Assembly: GCA_005879805.1 (NCBI GenBank)
Contig: VBKL01000046.1
Coordinates: forward strand, 1 to 64,000
Origin: Deltaproteobacteria bacterium
GTDB taxonomy: Bacteria > Myxococcota > Myxococcia > Myxococcales > 40CM-4-68-19
Length of the DNA stretch: 64,000 nucleotides
Direction of reading: 5' to 3'
The position numbers and the translations under genes are program-made. The notes under the pieces are model-generated. The model was not told the DNA's origin and searched no databases. It saw only the letters and a program-made list of their open reading frames with translations. Below are positions 35,050 through 44,145 of the stretch, piece by piece. Numbering within the stretch: the stretch's first letter is position 1; each line of letters begins with the position of its first letter.

Positions 35050-35940
35050 ATGCGAGTATCTGCCGTGGTGAAGCACTGCACGGTCGATCTCGACGGCCCC
35101 GTCCACTACGCTGATTTCGGCGGATCGGGTCGTCCGATCGTGCTCGTGCACGGCCTGGGCGGCTCCCATCTCAACTGGCTCGCGGTCGCTCCTCGCCTTG
35201 CGCAGAAGGGCCGCGTCGTCGCCCTCGATCTCGCCGGCTTCGGCCGGACCCCGACGGCAGGCCGGACCGCCCGCATCGGCGCCAACCGGAAGCTCCTCGG
35301 TCGATTTCTCGAGAGCGTCGCTCGCGAGCCGGCGGTGCTGGTCGGGAACTCCATGGGCGGATATCTCGCCCTCGCGGAGGCCGCCGCCGAACCGTCCCGG
35401 GTAGCCGCGCTGGTCCTGGTCAGCCCGGCGGTCCCGACGCCGCTCGGCACGCGCATCGACCCCAGGGTACTCGCCTTCTTTTTCGGCACCTCCTTGCCGT
35501 TCCTCGGCCGGGCGCTCCTGCGCCTGCGGGCGATCCGCGGACCGGAGGTCGCCGTGCGGGATCTGATGGCGCTGTGCTGCGTCGACTCCTCGCGCATCGG
35601 CCGCGAGGTCTTCGACGCCCACGTCGAGCTGGCACGAGAGCGGGCGGTGCAGGGATCGGAATCGAGGCGCGCCTTCCTCGAAGCGCAGCGCTCGCTCTTG
35701 TGGCGGCTCGTCCGCCGCCGCCGTTTCCTGCGGATGATCCGCGGCATCGAGGCACGCGCGCTCATTGTGCAGGGCGAGCGCGACCGGCTGGTGCGACTGG
35801 CGGCGGCCCGCGCGCTGGCCAGCGCCCGACCCGACTGGCGCCTCGCGATCCTCGACGACGTCGGACATGTGCCGCAGCTCGAGGCGCCGGACCGGTTCCT
35901 GGCCGAGGTGGCCAGCTTTCTGGACCTCACTGGGCCTTGA
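35050..35940 (+). CDS. Alpha/beta hydrolase
   Basis: 296 residues of the alpha/beta hydrolase fold. The oxyanion HGLGGSHLNW lies near residue 34, the nucleophile elbow GNSMGGYLAL places the catalytic Ser near residue 100, and the acid and His are in QGERDRLV and GHVPQLEAPDRF near the C-terminus. A cap domain (about residues 130-225) is Arg-rich and would set substrate choice, which cannot be inferred. No signal peptide is visible; the enzyme is probably cytoplasmic. It ends convergently with the PilZ gene, overlapping by 14 bp. Confidence 0.88.
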   Translation: MRVSAVVKHCTVDLDGPVHYADFGGSGRPIVLVHGLGGSHLNWLAVAPRLAQKGRVVALDLAGFGRTPTAGRTARIGANRKLLGRFLESVAREPAVLVGNSMGGYLALAEAAAEPSRVAALVLVSPAVPTPLGTRIDPRVLAFFFGTSLPFLGRALLRLRAIRGPEVAVRDLMALCCVDSSRIGREVFDAHVELARERAVQGSESRRAFLEAQRSLLWRLVRRRRFLRMIRGIEARALIVQGERDRLVRLAAARALASARPDWRLAILDDVGHVPQLEAPDRFLAEVASFLDLTGP

Positions 35941-36223
35941 GCAGCTCGAGCAGCTCAGGACCTATCTCCGTGAAAGAGATTCCCATGCGGCCCCGCAGAT
36001 TTACGCTGGAATCGCCGGGCACGGTCCAGACCACGCGTCCCGAGAATGGAACCTTCTTGCCGAGACCTTCGATTGCGCCCTTGACGACGGTCTTCGGCGC
36101 GAGCACACGCATGGTTTCGGTGCAGAAACCGCCCGACGACACGTCCGTCGTGAACGAAACCGCCGTCCCGAGAAGCACTTTGAAGCGCCGCCGCTTGCGG
36201 GCAGCACCCCGCGTGTTTCGCAT
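35927..36223 (-). CDS. PilZ-domain protein
   Basis: 98 residues from the ATG at 36223 (upstream starts in the same frame only read antisense sequence). It is a single PilZ domain: the arginine-rich RKRRRFKV start, DVSSGGF as the D/NxSxxG element and the closing GRMGISFTEIGPELLELL. The RxxxR plus DxSxxG pattern binds cyclic di-GMP, so it probably acts as a free-standing c-di-GMP receptor for motility or surface behaviour. It overlaps the convergent hydrolase end. No GGDEF or EAL gene lies in the window. Confidence 0.85.
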   Translation of the reverse strand: MRNTRGAARKRRRFKVLLGTAVSFTTDVSSGGFCTETMRVLAPKTVVKGAIEGLGKKVPFSGRVVWTVPGDSSVNLRGRMGISFTEIGPELLELLKAQ

Positions 36224-36370
36224 GACCCCCCCGACTTTTCCGACGTGACACGCGTCTTGCGTCAAGTCAAGAAGCCAGGCATCTAGCCACTGGGGCCAGA
36301 ATCCTGGCCCGCAGGAAATCCCCTCTAGCGACCGCCGGTTGGGCGGCGCGGCCACAGTCGTCGATCCGCC

Positions 36371-36913
36371 ATGGACCCTCTCCGGACAGCGAACCTCCTC
36401 CTCGAACCGCTCACCTCCGCGGATTACAAATGGGTAATCGGGCTCTATGCCGACGCCGAAGTCATGCGGTACATCGGCAGCGGCGGCCCGCGCAGCGAAG
36501 AGGAGTCGCGGCAAAGACTCGATTGGTTCCTGGACCAGGCCGGCCGCCTGGGATTCGGATACTGGATGGTGCTCGACCGCGCCTCTCGCGAGCCGGTCGG
36601 CGGCGCGATGCTGATGGTCCGCAAGCCCGGCTCCAAGGTCGAGCTCGGGTTCGCGCTCGCCCGGGCAGCCTGGGGGCGCGGCATCGCCACGGAGGCAGCG
36701 CGGGCGCTCATCGACCACGCATTCGAGGCCCTCGGCATACCCGAGATCGAGGCGTTCACCCATCCGGACAACGCGCCCTCGGGAGCGGTGCTGCGCAAGG
36801 CGGGGATGGTGGACAGGGGCCTCGCAACCGGCCCCTACGGAGACGTCGACCGCAGATACGCCATCACCCGCGAAGAGTGGCGCTCCGCACGTCCCCCACG
36901 CCGGCATGACTAA
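36371..36913 (+). CDS. GNAT-family N-acetyltransferase (RimJ/RimL-like)
   Basis: 180 residues with the acetyltransferase_3 layout: TANLLLEPLTSADYKWVIGL at the start, MLMVRKPGSKVELGFALA in the middle, the acetyl-CoA pyrophosphate loop RAAWGRGIATEAARALI near residue 100, and the closing EIEAFTHPDNAPSGAVLRKAGMVDRG. Substrates in this group include ribosomal proteins and small amines. The 3' end overlaps the next gene's nominal ATG by eight bases (36906-36913). Confidence 0.88.
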   Translation: MDPLRTANLLLEPLTSADYKWVIGLYADAEVMRYIGSGGPRSEEESRQRLDWFLDQAGRLGFGYWMVLDRASREPVGGAMLMVRKPGSKVELGFALARAAWGRGIATEAARALIDHAFEALGIPEIEAFTHPDNAPSGAVLRKAGMVDRGLATGPYGDVDRRYAITREEWRSARPPRRHD

Positions 36914-37478
36914 TTTTTCTCCCATGCGGCGGCTCCTGACGATCGCCCTGCTCCTCGCCGGCTCGGCGTGCGGGTTCGGGTCGGACGGCGCATCGGGCTC
37001 GGGCACTCCGGAACCCACGCCGCCGGGAGAGCCGCAAGTCTGGCTGGATACGCAAAATGCCGTGCGGCACCGGGCGCAGCCACCGCCGGTGCCGGCGCTC
37101 GCGGATTTCACCTGGTCGTCGGCCGCGGCCGCCGTCGCGCAGGACTGGGCCAACCGGTGCACCTACCAGCACAACGCGGGACGCGGAAACCGTGGCGAGA
37201 ACATCGCCGCAAGCGCGCCGCCGGGCTCCACCATCGCGGACACCGTGAACGCCTGGGCGGGCGAGGCGAGCTTCTACGACCACGCCAAGAACTCGTGCGA
37301 CGCCGGCCAGGACTGCGGCCACTACACGCAGATCGTGTGGCGCGACAGCGTTCGCGCCGGCTGCGCGCGTCAGACCTGCACGATCAACTCGCCGTTCGGC
37401 GCGCAGAACCCCAACTGGGACTTCTGGGTCTGCGACTACGAGCCGCCCGGCAACGTCATCGGGCAGCGGCCGTACTGA
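36906..37478 (+). CDS. CAP/SCP-domain lipoprotein
   Basis: 190 residues (183 if the ATG at 36924 is used, MRRLLTIALLLAGSACG). The lipobox LAGSAC indicates a lipoprotein. The rest is a CAP (cysteine-rich secretory/PR-1) domain: NAVRHRAQPPPVPALADFTW, CTYQHNAG, GENIAAS, CGHYTQIVWRDSVRAGC and WVCDYEPPGN. The His/Glu/Glu/His pocket of the family can be traced. CAP proteins are extracellular and often bind lipids. Several cysteines likely form disulfides. Confidence 0.88.
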   Translation: MTNFSPMRRLLTIALLLAGSACGFGSDGASGSGTPEPTPPGEPQVWLDTQNAVRHRAQPPPVPALADFTWSSAAAAVAQDWANRCTYQHNAGRGNRGENIAASAPPGSTIADTVNAWAGEASFYDHAKNSCDAGQDCGHYTQIVWRDSVRAGCARQTCTINSPFGAQNPNWDFWVCDYEPPGNVIGQRPY

Positions 37479-37485
37479 AGCACGA

Positions 37486-37515
37486 AGGGCCCCCGGCATC
37501 GCCGCCCGGGGCCCT
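37486..37515. terminator. Bidirectional hairpin between convergent genes
   Basis: AGGGCCCC and GGGGCCCT form an eight-base perfect stem between the CAP gene (stop 37478) and the minus-strand secreted protein (stop 37527). Flanking GC bases can extend it with mismatches. Position suggests a shared terminator. Confidence 0.6.
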
Positions 37516-37526
37516 CCGGAATCGAG

Positions 37527-38717
37527 CTACTGGCAATAGACCGCGGGCTCCCGCAGCGAACTGGGATCCGGGAACGTGTACCAGCCGTTGAGCGCGCTCG
37601 AGGGACTCTCGTCTGCGAACCAGGGCAGCATGACGAGTTGCTGGAAGTGGTACTTGAAACCGTTGAGCGGCACCACGATGGTCGGGAAGTCGTCGAAGGT
37701 CGGGCCGTTGCCCTGCGGATCGCCGACCTCGAGGAACGGGTTGAAGGAGCACTCCGCGCGCGGGTCGTCCTCGGGCGGGTAGCGCCAGGTGGGAACGACG
37801 TTGTTGACGAACGGGTCGTTCGCCCACTCCCCGAGCTCGTGGTTGATGGTGCTGACGTCAGCGAGCAGGTCGCCGAGCTGTTCGGCGCTGAACCAGCTGG
37901 TGAAGATGAAGGTCTGCAAGGTCTCGGTGCGATCGTCGTTCTGCACGGAGAACGCGTCGTGGTAGCCGAGCGCCTCGTTGAAGACGCTGTCCGTGACGAA
38001 GATGGGCAGCTCGTCGGGCTTGATGTCCATGAACTGCAAGATGGTGTGGATCTGCGAGTCCATCGCGTCGAACAGGATCTCGCCGATGAGGTCGTTCGGA
38101 TCGTCGCTGATCTGGAACAGCGCGCCGATCTCCGGGGTCACCTCGATGGTGACGGGCTTGGCGACGCGGGGCCGATCCATGATCACGTGCCAGCGGCGCC
38201 GCGCGTCCATCTTGTTCCAGAAGGTCGCGCGCTGCATCTGATCGACGAACTGCCCCGTTCCGTTGACGAACTGCGCGTCGTTGAAGAGCGGCGAGGCGAC
38301 GATGTTGTTCACCGCGCGGGTCGGCTCGAAGACGCGGTCCAGGCCCGGTCCGAAGAACACGAAATTCATGCGCAGCGGGACGATCACCGAGCGGAAGGTG
38401 GCGGTCTTGCCCGAATCGGGCGGAAAGCCGACCATCGTGAACGGGACCGTCTGCCCTGTGAACGCGTTGTGGCCGCCCACCGTGAATGAGGAGGCGAAGT
38501 GCGGGAACGACTTCACGTCGCCGTCCTGGCGATCGGTCTTCGACTTCTCGATGCCTGTTCCGTGGCGCTGGCGGGTCGCGGCGCGCAGGCGCACGGCGAG
38601 CGTTTCCTTGTCCACCCGCTGGGCCGGCTTGCCGGCGTTGCGATTGGGCTGGCCCGCGACGACCAGGGCAGGCAGGAGCACGAGGACGGCGAAGACCGCA
38701 AAAGTCTTTCTCAGCAC
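37527..38717 (-). CDS. Secreted protein with HExxE motif, function unknown
   Basis: 396 residues with a signal peptide (MLRKTFAVFAVLVLLPALVVA). The mature part is aromatic and acidic, with segments such as PFTMVGFPPDSGKTATFRSV and VFGPGL-type FFGPGLDRVF. Near residue 290 it has INHELGEWANDPFVNN: His-Glu-x-x-Glu is not the canonical HExxH, but it could be part of a metal site as in some cryptic metallopeptidases. The last ~100 residues contain paired Cys and a Pro-rich tail. I do not recognise the family. A short non-coding gap separates it from the pilin remnant. Confidence 0.6.
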   Translation of the reverse strand: MLRKTFAVFAVLVLLPALVVAGQPNRNAGKPAQRVDKETLAVRLRAATRQRHGTGIEKSKTDRQDGDVKSFPHFASSFTVGGHNAFTGQTVPFTMVGFPPDSGKTATFRSVIVPLRMNFVFFGPGLDRVFEPTRAVNNIVASPLFNDAQFVNGTGQFVDQMQRATFWNKMDARRRWHVIMDRPRVAKPVTIEVTPEIGALFQISDDPNDLIGEILFDAMDSQIHTILQFMDIKPDELPIFVTDSVFNEALGYHDAFSVQNDDRTETLQTFIFTSWFSAEQLGDLLADVSTINHELGEWANDPFVNNVVPTWRYPPEDDPRAECSFNPFLEVGDPQGNGPTFDDFPTIVVPLNGFKYHFQQLVMLPWFADESPSSALNGWYTFPDPSSLREPAVYCQ

Positions 38718-38837
38718 GAGACGCCTCTGTGTGTGGTTGGAGAGGAAGGCTTCGAGCGTGTCCCCACACGCTCGGCGCGCATCTTGGCGAAACGCGCCTC
38801 GCGAAACAAGAGGGCGGGCGCCATTCCTGCCTACGTC

Positions 38838-39291
38838 TCAGTCTGCCGCGTCGTTCCTCTCGACGAGAGGCTCTCCGGCGGCGTTGGGAGCGCCCGACGA
38901 GGCGCATCCGGCGTTGGCAGTCGCCGTCCGTGTGCCGCTACAAATCGACCAGAGATCGAGGGTGTCGTCGGCGTCGATCTGGCCCTGCGCCATTCCGGTC
39001 CAGACGGCAGGCCCCGCCGTCGAGGTCTCGCCGCCTCCGTTTCCCGGCCCGGAATTGCCGCCGCCACCGCCTCTGCCGCCGCCCGGGAATGGATGGATGC
39101 CGGGCAGGGTCAAGCCGCAGGGGGAGGTCGCCGGCTCCTGGTTGATCCGCGTCGCGCCAAAGATCAGGGGATCTTGGTACCGGAACGAATCGAACTCCAC
39201 GGCGGTGTTGTCCGGGGCCGAGACGGTCGGCGCGGCGCTGCGATTCTCCTGCGTCCCGCCCTGGCCCGATGAGGGTGAATCCTCTTCGCAT
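38838..39291 (-). pseudogene. Broken type IV pilin-like gene
   Basis: From the ATG at 39291 the minus strand reads MRRGFTLI, the start of a type IV prepilin leader, but no hydrophobic helix follows. At about 39267 the reading shifts to another frame. That frame gives a pilin-like C-terminal body (GTQENRSAAPTVS, TAVEFDSFRYQDPLIFGATR, AQGQIDADDTLDLWSICSG, AGEPLVERNDAAD) ending at 38838. The C-terminal pattern is that of delta-proteobacterial/myxobacterial PilA proteins. About 200-300 bp appear to be missing at the junction, so the gene is broken in this sequence, whether really or through assembly. Confidence 0.65.
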
Positions 39292-39568
39292 GTCGTTCCG
39301 GCCCCCGGTACGACGACGCAAACGCGCGCATGATGGGCGCAACCCCCCCCTTCGGTAAAGTGCGGATTTTTACGGCCAGCGACGAACGACTCGGATCCCG
39401 GATCCGCGCATGGCATCGTGCGTCGGTAATCGTAAAATCGAACGACACACGCTCGTTTTGCAACGTTTAGCGGGCGCGGCGGGAAAATTCTCAGGGGCTT
39501 CTCATCCGCCGTGACGGCCGTCACCTCCGGGCGCTGGCGTACCGCGACGGACGTAGTAAGCTCATGCC

Positions 39569-39817
39569 GTGGCCTGGTCGATCGGAATCGTCGCGACGCA
39601 TCTGGAGTCCGTCCCCGTCGCCGTGCTCTCGCGGCTCAAACAGCGGCTCGCCGAGATCGGAGTCTCGCTCGATGCCCTGAACCGCGAGAGCCCGCTCTGG
39701 GACTCGCTGCGCGAAAGCCCGATGCGGCTCCACGTCGGCGGGTGGTGCTTCCTCTACCGCATCGACCGCTCGGAGAAAGCGATCGCGGTGATCGACTCGT
39801 TCGAAGTGCCCACCTGA
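39569..39817 (+). CDS. Small protein, possible RelE/ParE-like
   Basis: 82 residues from a GTG start. The C-terminal half (MRLHVGGWCFLYRIDRSEKAIAVIDSFEV) has the strand pattern seen in RelE/ParE superfamily toxins (a beta hairpin with a Tyr/Arg pair). No antitoxin-like gene precedes or follows it, and the N-terminal helices are unlike textbook RelE. It may be a solitary or decayed toxin, or an unrelated small protein. The ribosome-binding site is weak. Confidence 0.4.
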   Translation: MAWSIGIVATHLESVPVAVLSRLKQRLAEIGVSLDALNRESPLWDSLRESPMRLHVGGWCFLYRIDRSEKAIAVIDSFEVPT

Positions 39818-39827
39818 TCGAGGCCGC

Positions 39828-41921
39828 TCACCAGATGCGAACGCGGTCTCGGGGCGCGAGGTACAGCCTCTCGCCCGGCTTCACCGAGAAGGCGTCGTAC
39901 CAGGGGTCGAGGTTGCGGACCGTATCGGCCCGGTACTCGTCGGGAGCGTGCCCGTCGACGACCACCCGTTGCCGCATCGCCGGTTCGCGCAGCTTCTGCC
40001 GCCAGCTCTGGGCGAAGCTGAGGAAGAACTGCTGATCGCCCGTGAAGCCCTGGACGGGCTTCGCCTCCTTCCCTCCCAGCGAGAGGCGGTACGCGTCGTA
40101 GGCGGCGGACAGCCCGGCGACGTCGGCGATGTTCTCGCTGATGGTCAGCTTGCCGTTCACGGCCAGATCAGGGAACGGCCGGTAGCCATCGTATTGCTTC
40201 ACGAGCTGCTCGGAGGAGGCCTTGAAATGGGCGAAGTCCGCCTGGGTCCACCAGTTGTCGAGGCGGCCCTTGTCGTCGAAGAGCGCCCCCTGGTCGTCGA
40301 AGCTGTGGCTGATCTCGTGGCCGATGGTCGCGCCGGCCGCGCCGTAGTCCATCACCGCCGGCCGCTGCGGGTCGAAGTAAGGTGGCTGGAGGATCGCCGC
40401 GGGGAAGTTCATCGCGTTCATGGCGGGCAGGTTGACCGCATTGACGAGCTGCGCGTTCATCACCCACTCGTCCCGATCGACCGGGCGGCCGAGCTTCGCC
40501 AGATCCTGGCGGTAGTCGAAGAGCGAGCCGCGCTGCGCGTTCCCGAGCGCGTCGCCCCGCAAAACCTCGAGCCCCGAGTAGTCGCGCCACTTGTTCGGAT
40601 AGCCGACGCCGACCTTGAGGACCGCGAGCTTCGCCTTCGCCTTGGCCTTGGTCTCGGGCGCCATCCACTCGAGCGCGTCGATGCGGCGGGAGAAGGCAGC
40701 GAGGATGTTGCGCACCATCTCCTCGGCGCGGGCCTTCTCGGCGGGCGGGAAGTAGCGCTCGACGTACATCTTGCCGACCACCTCGCCGAGCGCGGCGTCG
40801 GTGGCGGTGACTGCGCGCTTCCAGCGCTCGCGGAGCTTGGGCGTCCCGGTCAAGGTCGTTCCGTAGAAGGCGAAGCCCTCCTCGACGAATGCGCGGGGGA
40901 GCACGTTCCCGTAACGCTCGACCGCGCGGAGCGTCAGGTAGTCCTTCCAGGTCTCGAGCGGCACCTTGCGTACGAGCGCGGAGATGCCGGTCACCGCGCT
41001 CGGGTGCCAGACCACGAACCTCGTCTGACTCCCGAGGTTCGCGGCAGAAAAGAAGGACTGCCAGTCGAGACCCGGCGCCTTGGTATCGAAATCCTGCCGC
41101 GACCAGTGGTTGTTGCCCTTGAGCACGTCTTCGGAGTCGGCGCGGCTCACGTGCGCCTGCGCGATCTGGTGCTCGAGATCGAAGATGCGCGACGCCTCGT
41201 CGTCGGGGTTGTCGATGCGGGCGAGCGCCAGGATCCTGGCGAGGTGCTGCCGGTACTTGTTGCGGATGTCGTTCATCCGTGCAGAGCCGTCGAGGTAGTA
41301 GTCGCGGTCCGGCATCCCGAGCCCGCCCTGGAGCAAGAACGGTGAGTAATGGCTCGGGTCGTCGAGGTCCTGCGCCACCCAGAGGCCGAAGATGTTGTCG
41401 GTATAGAAGTTGGTGGAGTTGAGGACGTCCACGTCGGTCCGCAGCGTGCCGCCGAGGTAGCGCGCGAGGCTCGCCGGATCGGAGATGGCCGCGATCTGCT
41501 GCAGGAGCGGTTGCAGCGGAGCGAGGCCTTTCGACTCGATGCCGTCCTCGTCCATGTAGCTTGCGTAGTAGTCGCCGACCTTGGCGGCGTCGGAACCCTT
41601 CGGTGCCGCTTTGGCCGCCTCGGCGATGAGGTCGGCGGTTCGCTTGCCCGTCACCTCGGCGAGCATTTCCCCGGATCCCCAGGTGCTGCGATCGGCGGGG
41701 ATCTCGGTGCTCTTCACCCAGTTGCCATTCGCATACGCAAAGAAGTCGTCACCGGGTGCGACGGACTTGTCGATGCCGGCGAGGTCGATACCGCTCGACT
41801 TCGCGCCGTCGCTGGTGGATGCGGCCTGCGGACGCACCTCGGGAGCAGATTTCTTGCAGGAGGCAGCGGCGGCGAGCGCAACGACGAGGGCAAAGGCAAC
41901 GGAGCGAAGGCACTCGTTCAT
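39828..41921 (-). CDS. pepO: M13-family metalloendopeptidase (PepO-like) lipoprotein
   Basis: 697 residues from the ATG at 41921, with a lipobox (ALAAAASCKK). The zinc site is complete: HEISHSF (HExxH) near residue 530 and, downstream, the ENIADVAG motif with the third ligand Glu and the conserved Asp. An NxxY-type element (NAMNFPAAILQPPYF) precedes the zinc helix as in neprilysin. Length is as expected for M13. Such enzymes cut peptides outside the cytoplasm. The gene lies 54 bp downstream of the oxidoreductase on the same strand. Confidence 0.93.
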   Translation of the reverse strand: MNECLRSVAFALVVALAAAASCKKSAPEVRPQAASTSDGAKSSGIDLAGIDKSVAPGDDFFAYANGNWVKSTEIPADRSTWGSGEMLAEVTGKRTADLIAEAAKAAPKGSDAAKVGDYYASYMDEDGIESKGLAPLQPLLQQIAAISDPASLARYLGGTLRTDVDVLNSTNFYTDNIFGLWVAQDLDDPSHYSPFLLQGGLGMPDRDYYLDGSARMNDIRNKYRQHLARILALARIDNPDDEASRIFDLEHQIAQAHVSRADSEDVLKGNNHWSRQDFDTKAPGLDWQSFFSAANLGSQTRFVVWHPSAVTGISALVRKVPLETWKDYLTLRAVERYGNVLPRAFVEEGFAFYGTTLTGTPKLRERWKRAVTATDAALGEVVGKMYVERYFPPAEKARAEEMVRNILAAFSRRIDALEWMAPETKAKAKAKLAVLKVGVGYPNKWRDYSGLEVLRGDALGNAQRGSLFDYRQDLAKLGRPVDRDEWVMNAQLVNAVNLPAMNAMNFPAAILQPPYFDPQRPAVMDYGAAGATIGHEISHSFDDQGALFDDKGRLDNWWTQADFAHFKASSEQLVKQYDGYRPFPDLAVNGKLTISENIADVAGLSAAYDAYRLSLGGKEAKPVQGFTGDQQFFLSFAQSWRQKLREPAMRQRVVVDGHAPDEYRADTVRNLDPWYDAFSVKPGERLYLAPRDRVRIW

Positions 41922-41975
41922 GGTCTTTTCCCTGTAGGCAATCATCGAGAACGGACGTGAACGGGCTTTATTTCT

Positions 41976-44084
41976 TCAAACCTTGCGCACGGTGACCGGA
42001 ATGCCGCTGAAGGCCGCGTTTCCCGAAAGCGCGTCGATCGCCTGCTCGTCGGTCAGGTCGTTCAGGCTCGCTCCCGGGTGCGCGCGGGCGACGGAAAGCG
42101 CGGCGCCCTCCCGGGCATGTCCCCAGCCGTGCGGGAGGCTCACCACGCCGCGGAACAGATCGTCGGTGAGCGCGACGGGCACTTCGACCTTGCCCACCCT
42201 CGATTCGACCGTGGCATTGCCGCCCGCGACGACGCCCCGCGCCGCTGCGTCCTCCGGGTGCATGTAGAGCACGCAGCCGGGCGGACCTTTCACGAGCCGG
42301 TGGCTGTTGTGCATCCAGGAGTTGTTGCTGCGCAGCGCCCGCCGGCCGATGAGGACGAGGCCGTTCGGCTTCTCGGAAAGGCTGGCCTCCAGGCGGCCCA
42401 GGTCGTCGAGAAAGAGCTTTGGAGCGAGCGCGATCCGCTTGTCGCGAGTCCCGAGCCTTCCCGGAAGTTGCGGCCGGAGCGGCCCGAGATCGATTCCGTG
42501 GGGATTCTTCAGAAGCTTCCGGAGCGAGAGACGGTGCGGGCCAAACCGCAGCATCAGATCGAGCACCCGCCTCGCGCCGAGGAGGCGGCTCGCCCGCAAG
42601 GTCAGGCCGAGCCCGCGTCCGCGCTTGCCTCCGCCGTGGCGGCGCACCGACATGGCCAGATCGAGCAGGACCTCGAAATCGCCGCGCACGCCCCGGGGCG
42701 GCCGCACGAGCGGCCTGGCGTAACGGGCCGCGTTGCGCACCGCCAGCGCATAGAAGGCGAGATCGTAGTGGTCGCGCTCGAAGCCGAAGCTGGTCGGGAG
42801 GATGAGGTTCGCGTGGCGAGTAGTCTCGTTGCGGTACAGATCGATCGAGACCATGAAGTCGAGCTTGGAGAGCGCCCGATCGAGACGCGCTCCGTTCGGA
42901 GTCGACAGGACCGGATTGCCCGCGAAGGTGACGAGGGCACGGATGCGTCCGTCTCCTTCCGTGTCGATCTCCTCGGCGAGGGTCGCGGCGGGAAGCTCGC
43001 CGCCGAATTCCGGCAGCCCGCGCACCCGGCTCTTCCACACGCCGAAATGACCGCGATCGCGGGTGCGGCTGGCGAGATCGATCAGATCGGCGGCAGGCGT
43101 GGTGAAGAGGAACCCCCCTTCGCGATCGAGGTTCCCGGTGACCGCGTTGAGCGCCACGATGAGCCAGGAGGTGAGCCCGCCGAACGCCTGCGTGCAGGTA
43201 CCCACCCTGCCGTACGCGACCGCGGAAGGAGCGGCGGCGAAGTCCCGCGCGAGCTTGCGGATCTCGTTCGCGCCGATGCCCGTTCGCGCCGCGACCCTCT
43301 CGGGCGGGAACCGCTGCGCCGCCTCTTGCAAGAGCGGAAGCCCGTCGGTGAACGGCTTCAGGTGCCCGAGGCCGACGCGCTGCTCGGCGAAGAGCACGTG
43401 GAGCATCGCGAGCAGCAGGAGCGCGTCGGTGCCGGGACGGATGGGCAGATAGCGCGTCGCCTCCTGCGCGGTCTCGGTGCGACGCGGATCCACCACCACC
43501 AGCTCGCCGCCCCGCTTCTTGAGCTCGTCGAGCCTTCGCGAGATCCCGCCCGCGGTCATCAGGCTGCCGTTCGAGGCGAGGGGATTGGCGCCGAGCATGA
43601 GGAAGAAGCTGGTCCGGTCGACGTCGGGGATCGGCAACAGGAGCTGGTGCCCGAACATCTCCAGCGACGCGAGCATGGCTGGAAGCTGATCGACGGAGGT
43701 GGCGGAGAAGCGCGACCTGGTGCCCATCGCGCGGTTGAAGAGCGGCGTCGCGAGCAGCGCCGCGTACGAATGGACGCTTGGATTCCCGAGATACACGCCG
43801 ACGGCATTACGGCCGTATTTGCGCTGCACCTCGGCGATCCGTGCTCCCGCCTGTTCCAGCGCCGCTTTCCAGGAAATGGCACGGAACGCATCGCCTTCCC
43901 GGCGCTGCGGCTCGCGGATCCTGTCGGCGTCGTCCTGCACGTCGAAGATGGCAGCCGCCTTCGGGCAGATGTGGCCGCGGCTGAAGGGATCGTCCGGATC
44001 GCCCCGCACCGAGCGCGTCTCGACGTCGACGGTGAGGCCGCAGACCGCTTCGCACAGCATGCAGGTATGGAATCGTTGAGCCAT
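41976..44084 (-). CDS. Molybdopterin-dependent oxidoreductase (DMSO reductase family)
   Basis: 702 residues from the ATG at 44084. The N-terminus has a 4Fe-4S ligand set (CMLCEAVC then CPKAAA, C-x2-C-x3-C-x~28-C). The molybdopterin-binding core follows: GLTSWLIVALNAVTGNLDREGG, LMLGANPLASNGS, LVVVDPRRTETAQEATRYLPIRPGTDALLLLAMLHV. The C-terminal domain (MHPEDAAARGVVAGGNATVES, VSLPHGWG) matches molydop_binding. No Tat signal is present, so it is probably cytoplasmic. Substrate is unknown; the family includes formate dehydrogenases, thiosulfate/polysulfide reductases and others. No electron-transfer subunit is adjacent on this strand. Confidence 0.9.
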   Translation of the reverse strand: MAQRFHTCMLCEAVCGLTVDVETRSVRGDPDDPFSRGHICPKAAAIFDVQDDADRIREPQRREGDAFRAISWKAALEQAGARIAEVQRKYGRNAVGVYLGNPSVHSYAALLATPLFNRAMGTRSRFSATSVDQLPAMLASLEMFGHQLLLPIPDVDRTSFFLMLGANPLASNGSLMTAGGISRRLDELKKRGGELVVVDPRRTETAQEATRYLPIRPGTDALLLLAMLHVLFAEQRVGLGHLKPFTDGLPLLQEAAQRFPPERVAARTGIGANEIRKLARDFAAAPSAVAYGRVGTCTQAFGGLTSWLIVALNAVTGNLDREGGFLFTTPAADLIDLASRTRDRGHFGVWKSRVRGLPEFGGELPAATLAEEIDTEGDGRIRALVTFAGNPVLSTPNGARLDRALSKLDFMVSIDLYRNETTRHANLILPTSFGFERDHYDLAFYALAVRNAARYARPLVRPPRGVRGDFEVLLDLAMSVRRHGGGKRGRGLGLTLRASRLLGARRVLDLMLRFGPHRLSLRKLLKNPHGIDLGPLRPQLPGRLGTRDKRIALAPKLFLDDLGRLEASLSEKPNGLVLIGRRALRSNNSWMHNSHRLVKGPPGCVLYMHPEDAAARGVVAGGNATVESRVGKVEVPVALTDDLFRGVVSLPHGWGHAREGAALSVARAHPGASLNDLTDEQAIDALSGNAAFSGIPVTVRKV

Positions 44085-44145
44085 GGAGACGCCCCCCGGG
44101 GCGGCGGACCTTAACACGCCCCTTTCCGCGCTATGCTGGCAAGCC

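Noticed and set aside
32232..35081. 949-codon minus-strand open frame opposite the PPC lipoprotein
   Set aside because: Arg/Glu/Val-rich shadow of a repeat-containing gene; no recognisable family.
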